Shown: piece after piece, positions 55,690-64,000 of the stretch | Layout of the letters: each line of letters opens with the position of its first letter | How positions within the stretch are numbered: the first letter of the stretch is position 1 | Translations under genes and position numbers: made by a program | The notes under the pieces: model-generated | The model's input: only the letters and a program-made list of their open reading frames with translations | What the model was told of the DNA's origin: nothing | Database searches by the model: none | Origin: Artemia franciscana | Taxonomy: Eukaryota; Arthropoda; Branchiopoda; Anostraca; Artemiidae | Length of the DNA: 64,000 bases | Direction: 5' to 3' | NCBI RefSeq assembly: GCF_032884065.1 | Contig: NW_027062914.1 | Span: 1 to 64,000, forward strand

Positions 55690-55840
55690 TTCTGGAGGGC
55701 CTGCTTTCCATAATTCTCTATTATAGCTTCCATAATTTTTTTACTAAATTTTTATGTTTTCATCATATTTCGGTATATCTCATTATCATTAACCTAACTT
55801 GTCTTCTTTGGTGCGGTCGCTATAACACGTTAGTACCTTA
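55690..55840 (-). repeat. Dispersed repeat, inverse of 37913-38045
   Basis: Read in reverse complement it shares aagttaggttaat, ataatga, gatgaaaa and attatggaagctataatagagaattatg with 37913-38045. The preceding sequence at 55120-55146 (gttatagcgactacactt) is another piece of the same repeat, into which the hAT MITE inserted. Confidence 0.55.
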
Positions 55841-55917
55841 ATGTCTTACAAGCTGATATTAATAGCTCATATTAAACTTTATACTTGATATTTGTGTCAA
55901 GTTATGTCTAACCGGTA

Positions 55918-57625
55918 ATCAAACAGTTCGTGGTAACGAACTGTAGTAAGGAGCGACCCGGCTCAATAGTAACTTAGACTCTAAAAATGAAATTTTTGTA
56001 CCAATAGTTACATCAAACGAATTGCATTTTAATGCTGATTTTAAATATATGAGTTTCATCAAATTTAGTCTTACCCATCAAAAGTTACGAGCCTGAGAAA
56101 ATTTGCCTTATTTCAGAAAACAGGGGGAAACACCCCCTAAAAGTATACAATTTTAACGAAAATCACACCATCAGATTCGGCGTATCAGAATAACCGGATG
56201 TAGAGGTTTCAAGCTCCTATCTACAAAAATGTGGAATTTCGTATTTCCTGCCAGAAGACAGATCACGGATGCGTGTTTATTTGTTTTTTTTTCTGTTTTT
56301 TTTGTTTTTTTTTCCCAGGGGTGATCGTGTCGACTCAATGGTCCTAGAATGTCGCAATAGGGCCCATTGTAACCGAAATTAAAAGTTATAGTGCCCTTTT
56401 TAAGTGACCCAAAAATTGGAGGGCACCTAGGCCCCCTCTACGGTCTCTTTTCCCCAAAGCCACCGGATCAAAATTCTGAGATAGACATTTTATTCATTAT
56501 AGTCGAAATGCCTAATAACTATGTCTTTGGGGACGACTTAATCCCCTACAGTCCTCGTGGGAGGGGCTGCAAGTTACAACCTTTGACCAGTGTTTACATA
56601 TAGTAATGGTTATTGGAAAGTGTACAGACATTTTCAGGGGATATTTTTGTTGTTTTTTTTTGGGGGGGGGGGAGAAGCTCAGGGGGGTACGTGGGAGGAT
56701 CTTTCCATGGAGGAACTTGTCATGGGGGAAGAGAATTTCAATGAAGGGTGTGCAGGATTTTCTAGCATTATTTAAAAAAACAATGAAAAAATAAATCTGA
56801 AAAGTTTTTTCAACTGAAAGTAAGGAGCAGCAATAAAACTTAAAACGAACAGAAATTATTACGCATATGAGGGTTCACCTCCTCGTAATACCTCGCTCTT
56901 TTCGCTAAAGTATTTTTAGTAATTTCAACTATTTATTCTACGGCCTTTGTTATTAAGGGGTCATTCTTAAGGAATTGGGAGAAAATTTAAGCTTTAGTGT
57001 AAACAGCAAGGCATTGACCAAGGGACGAACCCCCTCATATACGTAATAAAAACATACGAATATAGAAGTTCGTTACGTAAGTTAATTTGTAAGCTACGCA
57101 TATTTTTTTTACTAATGAAAACGTTCGTAAAAAATTAAAAGTTCTAGTTGCCTTTTTAAGTAATCCAAAAATTGGAGGGCAACTAAACCTCCTCCCCCGC
57201 TCCTTTTCTTCTCAAAATCTTCGAATTAAAACTATGAGAAAGCCATTTAGCCAAAAAATGCAGATTTCTTTTAATTATTTATGTGCGGAGAGCCAAAATC
57301 AAAACATGCATTAATTCAAAAACGTTCAGAAATTAAATATAAAACGTTAAAAAACGTTATTAAATTAAAACGTTCAGAAATGAATAGAAACTACACCGTA
57401 TATGAAATGGGCTTCTCCTCCTCAACGCCCCGCTCTTTACGCTAAAATTTTTGCTGTTTTAAAAAGTAGAGTTACAAGAAAGAATTAAATTTTAGCGTAA
57501 AGAGCGGGGCGTTGAGGAGGAAAAGCCCCTTTCATACGGAGTAATTTCTTTTCGTTTTAAGTTTTAATGTCGCTCCTTACTTTCAGCTAAAAAAAAACTT
57601 GTTTTTTTATTTAATAAAATATTAG
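55918..57625 (+). mobile_element. Family X element, near full-length forward copy
   Basis: It starts TCAAACAG with a perfect family hairpin (55923-55942) and runs through the full body. The second-type module (about 56875-57045) follows, then the ctagttgcc-ggagggcaact segment, then the first-type foldback (about 57378-57586) with a shortened left arm. In this copy both foldback arms share cttctcctcctcaacg/cgttgaggaggaaaag-type variants. Largest frames are 61-70 codons and are non-coding. Confidence 0.85.
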
Positions 57626-59575
57626 GAACGAATATCGATGGGAAACTACGGCTGGTCTTTAAGAATATTTAGTAACAATTATCGCGAAAATTGACCGAAA
57701 AGCAAATCTACTGAAATTTATGGAAAAACCGTCTTTTTAAGACATTTTCCTTAAATTTCATACGGGATACCTTAAACCTTAAAATAGATACTCGTGGTAA
57801 GTCGTGTCTTACCAACATTAGAATGTCAGTGGCGAATATCCAATAGAATAACCTTTAAGACCATTTAGTAAAAATTTTCACGAATATTGACTGATTAACC
57901 AAATATACTGAAATTCACTGGAAAATTGTATTTGGCTTTTTAACAAATCTTCAAAGTTGGGAAAACTGGGAATTAAATTTCTCATGAGAGAGACCTAAAT
58001 ATGCAGATATAAATTGTTTGTTAGTAACGGGTGCAAAATTAAAAAAAAAGAACATTGATAGAAAATCAATGAAAAGAAAGCTAAAATTATTTAATACCAA
58101 ACAGCTGAAGATATAGTTGTCACTGGGAATTAACAGGTTCTTAATGTTTTAATTTTTACTGACGAAAAAATTGGCATGCTTATCCAATTAGTTTTGCTTG
58201 TTTATTTTCACGTATCAACGTGGCAACACTGACAAAAATTTGACAATAAATTAAATGCTTCATAATTCTAAACAACCAAAAGAAAAACTTTGGCAAATTG
58301 AGGTTTTCAGGTGTGAATTCAAATGGATCCGAGAAGAATATATGTGAAGATAAGAAAAAATTTGAAAGAAGAAAAAACAAGGATATTTATAGCCAGTGAA
58401 AATGAAAACCTAATGCAAATATCTCGACCGAGACTTTCTGCTGTGCAAAAAAAGAAGCTTAAAAAGCAACCACTAAAATAAATAAAAACAAAACATTAAA
58501 AATCCCTACTAAAACAGAAGTAAAGTAAAATAGAAATAAAGGAGTCAATGTTTTTATTTTAATATTCTTGGCACTTCAAATAAATGGACCAGCCCTCATC
58601 TTGACACGGCGAGTCCGTTCTGACGTCAGAAGTTTTCTAAATATTAATATTTTCTTCTGTTTCAAAAATGGAAAAAGGTGTAGCGCGATTTTTTCGAAAA
58701 GCGGAAAAATGCTGAAAATGGGTTTTGACCGAGGACAACCGCCTGATCTCATTCTTTTTTGCATATTTCTATGTAAAAGCTGAGGGACAACACAACCTTG
58801 GAGTCAACGGCAAATCGTATCTTATACAATGTTTTGTTATAATGTTCAATTCAAATTTCTTCAATTCATAAAGAAGATGACGTAAACCAACATTCACATA
58901 TAGAATATATCCGGGTTGCAGCGGTAGTTTGCAACATAGTAAGAGACGGTCACGTCCCATAGTAAAGAACAAAATAGCCAATAACTCCTGTCAGGTCAAA
59001 AAAAGAAGTACACTATTATAACTGCCTTATCCAATACCCCTATATAGGAAACTGACTGTCTCTTAGCTGCAGTAACAAGGAAAATATATTGGTTCGAAAA
59101 TCAAGAAAAGTGGCTCCAAAGACGATATTCTGCATCGAGGGCATATTTCTTCGTTTTTCTTCTTTTCCACAGATAGCTTGACCCTAGAATTTTATATACA
59201 GAAATGAGGTCAGGGACTGAAGTTGAACTATTGAACTAACAGGAATTGCAGTTGGTTTTGTTCAGCTTGTTTTTGCAAACATTCAACAAGTGTTTTTAAG
59301 GAAAAGTCAAAGACAATTCATTACTGCTATTAATGTTACATAGGAGTTAAAATCTATTTTTAAATCATCGTTAGTATAACCGATCTGTCAAATAGATTTC
59401 TTATTGTATCAAACCACCTGCTTTAGGTAAAACTAATACAAGTAGGCATTCTATTTTTCCAACTTTCACATTTTCAAGCCTTTTTTGTTTACATTAGTGA
59501 AAGTAATCACAAACCAAATCCGTTTTCCGTAGGGCGTAGACTTCATGTATTGGTGATCAGTAATGGTAACAATGA
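57626..59575. other. Gene-free stretch
   Basis: AT-rich, nothing firmly recognised. 58640-58740 is related to the sequence following the 161-bp duplication at 39.3-39.6 kb (ttccaaaaa-ggaaaa, then ggttttgac-aggacaa). Confidence 0.35.
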
Positions 59576-61153
59576 TACAGTTTGTGGCAACGAACTAAAA
59601 TTATGGAGCAACTCGTGCTAATAATAACTTAAACTTATAAATAATAAAATATCAAAACATTAATTCGTTAAATGTAATTAATTAATTCTTTTAAAGTTAT
59701 TTAATTTTAAAGTTTAATAATTATTAGTAAATAATTATTAGTAATAAATTTTAATAATTATTAGTTCATTAATTCTTTTAAAGTTTATTAATTATTCTTT
59801 TAAAGTTTAATTAATTCTTTAAACATTAATTCTTTAAAGAATTTATTAATTCTTTAAATTCAATTCTTTAAATGAATCACCTTTGTAGGATAGCTCAAAG
59901 TAAATCAATTTCAATAAGTAAAAAACTATTCATCAAAAGTTATGAGCCTGAGAAACCTTCTTTAATTTTAGAAAAAAGGGGAACACTCCCAAGAAAGAAC
60001 GTAAAACAAACAAAAATCATCCCGTATTTGAGGGGGCTGCCCCTCTCCTCAAACACCGCTTTTCACGCTTAAGTTTGAATTGCTCCCCCAGTTAATGCTT
60101 TAACACAAGGAGACTGAGAGTTGGACAAAGAACATTTTCACAATCCCTAAAGAATGGTGGTAGGGGTCTAATTGATTAAAATTTACTTTTTTAAAATATT
60201 TTTTCAGTTGTTATGAAAGACAATCGGTAAGCAAAACACATGCTACTGTCAACAAGGTAGATTTGTTGCACCCAAAAATGTTTTCAGTAAAGCATGAGAA
60301 AATCATTAGTACACAGAGAAAGAGGCTGAAGGGGGAGCAGCCTCCTCAGATAAATAACAGCTAATGTTTCTTTTTTATTTTTAGTGTCGCTCTTTACTTT
60401 CGTCTGATAAACTTTTTTTTTTTGTTTATCTTAAAATGATAAAAGTTATATAATAAAATAGCAATAACAATGAGATTAACAAATAAAACGATAGTGTTTT
60501 TTATTTTTGTATTTTGAAGGTTTTGCTTATACAAAATAATTCTTTTCTGTTTTAATTATTATTAAAGTCACCCTTTACTTTCATTTTACAAACTTTTTTT
60601 TCATTTGGTTTCTGTTGGTTTTGAGCGTCAGTTTAGGGGATTCCCCCAATCATTTGGAGAGAAAAATTACTATCTAGCCCATGCCCCTCGATTATCCAGA
60701 TGTGGACCTTTCTTGACTCTTCCCCCAGCTAAAAATCCTGGAGCTACGTTCCTGATTATCAGTTCCATCCAAAATACTTCATTTCTTGGACTTCTTCTTA
60801 AAAATATCTTTATTCCCAATTCGCTTCCACAAACTGTTTGAAAATAATCCACGAATCCTTTTCGTCTCGTCATTAATTCTCATGAGTTTTTCGCCGCAAT
60901 GGGTAAGACCCAGGCTTCGCTTCGCTAGGCATTTTAAATTTGCAAGTTTACTTATTTTATTTACTTTAAATGTTGCGTTTAAGCGTAATTTTTTTTACAT
61001 ACTTGGAATCAATCTAAAATAGAAATTCTTATTTTGTAGATATTGCTTGCCAACCTTCGTTTATTAGAATTTACATTACTATTGGCATGGGTAAATCCGT
61101 CGAATGTCGCTAGAGTTGGTCGTGCTTTCCTTACAGATCGTTATCACGATCTG
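59576..61153. mobile_element. Old, fragmented family X pieces and AT-rich filler
   Basis: A decayed X start occurs at 59577-59640 (cagtttgtggcaacgaact, then ggagcaactcg). It is followed by an AT-rich simple stretch of ttaattctttaaag motifs (59640-59875) and then X fragments at about 59935-60075 and 60375-60440. A separate decayed reverse X end finishes at 61134-61153 with the hairpin CAGATCGTTATCACGATCTG, a variant with both stem arms changed. Confidence 0.5.
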
Positions 61154-61188
61154 TTTGAAAGAATTAAATAAAAAACAAGTTTTTTTGA

Positions 61189-62712
61189 CTGAAAGTAAGG
61201 AACGACATTAAAACTTAAAACGAATAGAAATTATTCCGCTATATGAAAGGGGCTGTCCCCTCTTCAACGCCTCGCTCTTTACGCTAAAGTTTGACTCTTT
61301 CTCACAACTCTACTTTTAAAACAATAAAAAACGTTAGTAAAGAAAGGAGAGTTTAGGAGGGGACAGCCCCTTTCATATACGGAATATTTTCTGTTCGTTT
61401 TAAGTTTTAATGTCGCTCCTTACTTTCAGATTTTGAGAAACATGGGTGGGGGAGGGGGCCTAGTTACGCTCCAATTTTTGATTACTTAAAAAGAGTACTA
61501 GAACTTTTAATTTGATTTGCGAACTTTTTTGTTAGTAATAAATATTCTCAACTTACAAATTAACTTACGTAACGAACTTCTATACTTGTATAATTTTATT
61601 ACATACATGAGGGGGTTCACCCCCTCGTAAATACCTCGCTCTTTACAATAAAGTTTGAATTTTGTTCCGATTCTTTAAGAATGACCCATGAATCACAAAG
61701 ACCGTTTAAATAGAATAAATAGCTATTTTGAAATTACTAAAAATACTGTAGTGTAAAGAGCGAGGTATTGAGGAGGGGACGAATCCCCTCATATACGTAA
61801 TAATTTCTGTTTATCTTAAGTTTTAATGTTGCTCTTTAATTTTAGTTAAAAAAACTCGTTTTTTTATTTCATTTTCAATTGTTTTTTAAATAATGCTGGA
61901 AAATCCAGTATCCCCTTTATGGAGATTATCTCCCCCATGAAAAACTTCTCTGTGGAAAGATCCTCCTGCGTAAACCCTCTCCCCCACCAGAAAAATTCCC
62001 CCTTGAAAACGTTTGTTTACCTCCCAATAACCAATACAGTGTGTAAACAATGGGCAAAGTTCATAACTTGCAGTTCTTCACCCGGGGACTGGGGGGGGGG
62101 GGGGGTTACGTCGTTCTCAAAAATATACTTAATAGATTTTTCGAATATGCTGAACAAAATGGCTATTTCAGAATTTTAATCCGGTGACTTTGGGAAAAAT
62201 GTGCGTGGGAGGGGGCCTAGTTGGCCTGCAATTTTTTGGTCACTTATATAGAGCACTAGAACTTTTGATTTTCATTCAAACGAGCCCTCTCGTGTTGTTT
62301 TAAGACCACTGGGTCAACACGATCCCCCCTGGGAAACAAAAATAAAAAACGATAGAAAAAACTGAAAAAAAATGATTCTTCGGGCAAAAAATACAAAGTT
62401 CCACATTTTTGCAGATAGTAGCTTGAAGCCTCTACAGTAGGGTTCTCTGATACACTGAATCTGGTGGTGGTTTTTTTTTATTAAGATTCTTTGACATTCA
62501 AGGGGGGTTTCTTCTTTTTTGAAAATAAGGCAAATTTTTTCAGGCTCTTAACTTTTGGTGGGTAAGACTAAACTGGATAAAACTTATATATTTCAATCAG
62601 CATAAAAATCTGATTCTTTTGACGTATCTATTAGTATTAAAATTCCCTTCTTTAGAGATTCGGTCACTATTGAGCCAAGTCGTTCCTTACTTACAGTTCG
62701 AACTGTTTTATA
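61189..62712 (-). mobile_element. Family X element, reverse copy with complete foldback module
   Basis: The first-type module lies at 61189-61429 (arms ctgaaagtaagg-acgacatt and its mirror, with an inner right arm that has decayed). It is followed by the reverse X body, including a second-type module at about 61610-61800, to the family end near 62697-62708. There the hairpin loop is deleted to give the palindrome CAGTTCGAACTG. No coding capacity. Confidence 0.85.
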
Positions 62713-62823
62713 GTACGCGAAAACAATACGGGTAACTTTCGTAATTTGTAGGTCTTGCTGGTATATGAAAGGTGTTGCCCCCTCCTAAACACTTGGCTCT
62801 TCACAGTAAATTGTTACTTAGTA

Positions 62824-64000
62824 CTTAATCTATATATATAAAAATAAGTTGTCTGTGGATCTGTGGATCGTGGATCAGGTGACGTCGGATTTGTCCGCAT
62901 ATGACGTCTGAATTATTTCACACTAATACAAAATAAGAAAAAAAAACTAAAAAAGGTAAAAACTACAAAAAAAACTAAAAAGAAAAAAAAAACTAAAAAA
63001 GCTAAAAAACTAAAAAAAACTAAAAAAAGGTAAAAAACTAAAAACTAAAAAAAACTGAAAAAACTAAAAAAAAGGCAAAAACTACAAAAAAAACTAAAAA
63101 CTAATAAAAAAACTAAAAAATCTAAAAAACTAAAAAAACTAAAAAAACTAAAAAAAGGTAAAAAACTAAAAAAAACTAAAAACTAAAAAAGAAAAAAACT
63201 AAAAAAAGGAAAAGACTGAAAAATAAAAGAGAAAAAGAAAACTAAAAAAATATGAATAAAAATACAAAAAAATGAAAAAGATAAAAACTACAAAAAAACT
63301 AAAAAGAAAAAACGAAAAAAAACTAAAAAAGCTAAAAAAAAGGTAAAAACCAATAAAAAAACAAAAAAGAAAAAAAGGAAAAAAACTAAAAATTTTTTTC
63401 AAGGTTCGAACTTTGGCTTTAGCATTAATATAAAAGAAGCAAAAATCTAAAGAAGGTAAAAACTACAAAAAAAAAAAGAAAACAAAATAAAAAAATCTAA
63501 AAAAGCTTAAAAACTAAAAAAAAAACTAAAAAAAGATAAAAAACTAAAAAAAAAACTAAAAAAAGGAAAAAACCATAAAATAAACTAAAAACTAATAAAA
63601 AAAAAATTAAAAAAAGCTAAAAAACTAAAAAAACTAAAAAAGGTAAAAACTAAAAAAACTAAAAAAGAAAAAAAACTAAAAAAAGGAAAAAACTGAAAAA
63701 TAAAGGAGAAAAAGAAAACTAAAAAAATATAAATAAAAATAAAAAAACTAAAAAGATAAAAACTTCAAAAAAAACTAAAAAGAAAAAAGAAAAAAACTAA
63801 AAAACCTAAAAAAAGGTAAAAACCAATAAAAAAAAAACTAAAAACAAAAAAAGGGAAAAATCGAAAATTTATTTCATCATAAGTTTTCAACTGACGAAAT
63901 TACAGACCGGGACATCGGGACACAAATGACGACGGGGACACCGGCACATAGGGAATATGAATGACGACACTCAAAGAGAAAGCGACCGGGACAAAGGGAA
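62824..64000 (+). mobile_element. Helitron-like terminus followed by an A-rich tandem array (runs off the window)
   Basis: The start TCTATATATATAAAAATAAG followed by a gtctgtggatctgtggatc segment and aggtgacgtc resembles the 5' ends of Helitron-type elements in arthropods; this is recognition by eye. It is followed by about 930 bp of imperfect 'actaaaaaaggtaaaaactac' repeats with a higher-order duplication of 477 bp (63215 versus 63692). The last 100 bp change to a gggacaccgg/aatgacgac-rich sequence of repeated gacgac and accggga motifs. No Rep/helicase frame is present. Confidence 0.5.

Noticed and set aside
63199..63402. A Phe/Ser-rich minus-strand frame
   Set aside because: It is the complement of the A-rich tandem array.

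Overview
This is an AT-rich animal nuclear genome window that is almost entirely repetitive DNA. There are no bacterial-type operons, no rRNA, no intact tRNA and no CRISPR. An invertebrate is indicated by the metazoan gene exon at 54901-55054, spliceosomal signals, animal retroelements and several non-autonomous DNA transposon families. My guess is an arthropod, possibly a crustacean such as a brine shrimp, but I could not check this. Nearly all long reading frames are fortuitous or degraded transposon remnants.

The dominant component, here called family X, is a non-autonomous element of about 1.5-1.8 kb. One end carries a 20-base hairpin (CAGTTCGTGGTAACGAACTG), and the interior and other end carry long foldback modules. 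Copies or fragments lie at 1-1813, 2566-3512, 5030-6346, 8451-10205, 11082-12560, 13114-13985, 15990-17384, 27695-28919, 36094-37707, 54232-54350, 55918-57625, 59576-61153 and 61189-62712. A second family, Y, has a terminal hairpin (CACTTGGTATTAACCAAGTG), short terminal inverted repeats and internal tandem repeats of roughly 280-300 bp. Its copies lie at 6347-6967, 34209-35830, 40978-43385 and 47247-47711.

Layout: 1-17.4 kb is mostly X, with nested foldback elements, an hAT-like transposase fragment and a very long (TA)n tract. At 17.4-21.4 kb is a low-repeat island with a decayed Polinton/Maverick-like remnant: a major capsid-like frame followed by an adenain-type cysteine protease. At 21.7-23.6 kb is a minus-strand, 5'-truncated LINE reverse transcriptase. 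At 23.9-25.9 kb are degenerate and recent tandem repeats. At 27.7-44.5 kb are X and Y copies, nested foldbacks, short tandem duplications and a tRNA-derived SINE. At 47-50.3 kb are LINE 3' remnants and nested TIR elements. At 52.9-54.2 kb is a satellite with a higher-order long/short unit pattern. At 54901-55054 is the only recognisable host coding exon, the first coding exon of a MID1IP1/THRSP (Spot14) family gene, with an hAT-type MITE in its intron. At 55.9-62.7 kb are more X copies. From 62.8 kb to the end is an A-rich array behind a Helitron-like terminus.

The most interesting signal is that the two arms of the X foldback modules carry matching copy-specific substitutions. This implies that the arms are homogenised against each other or are under selection to stay paired.
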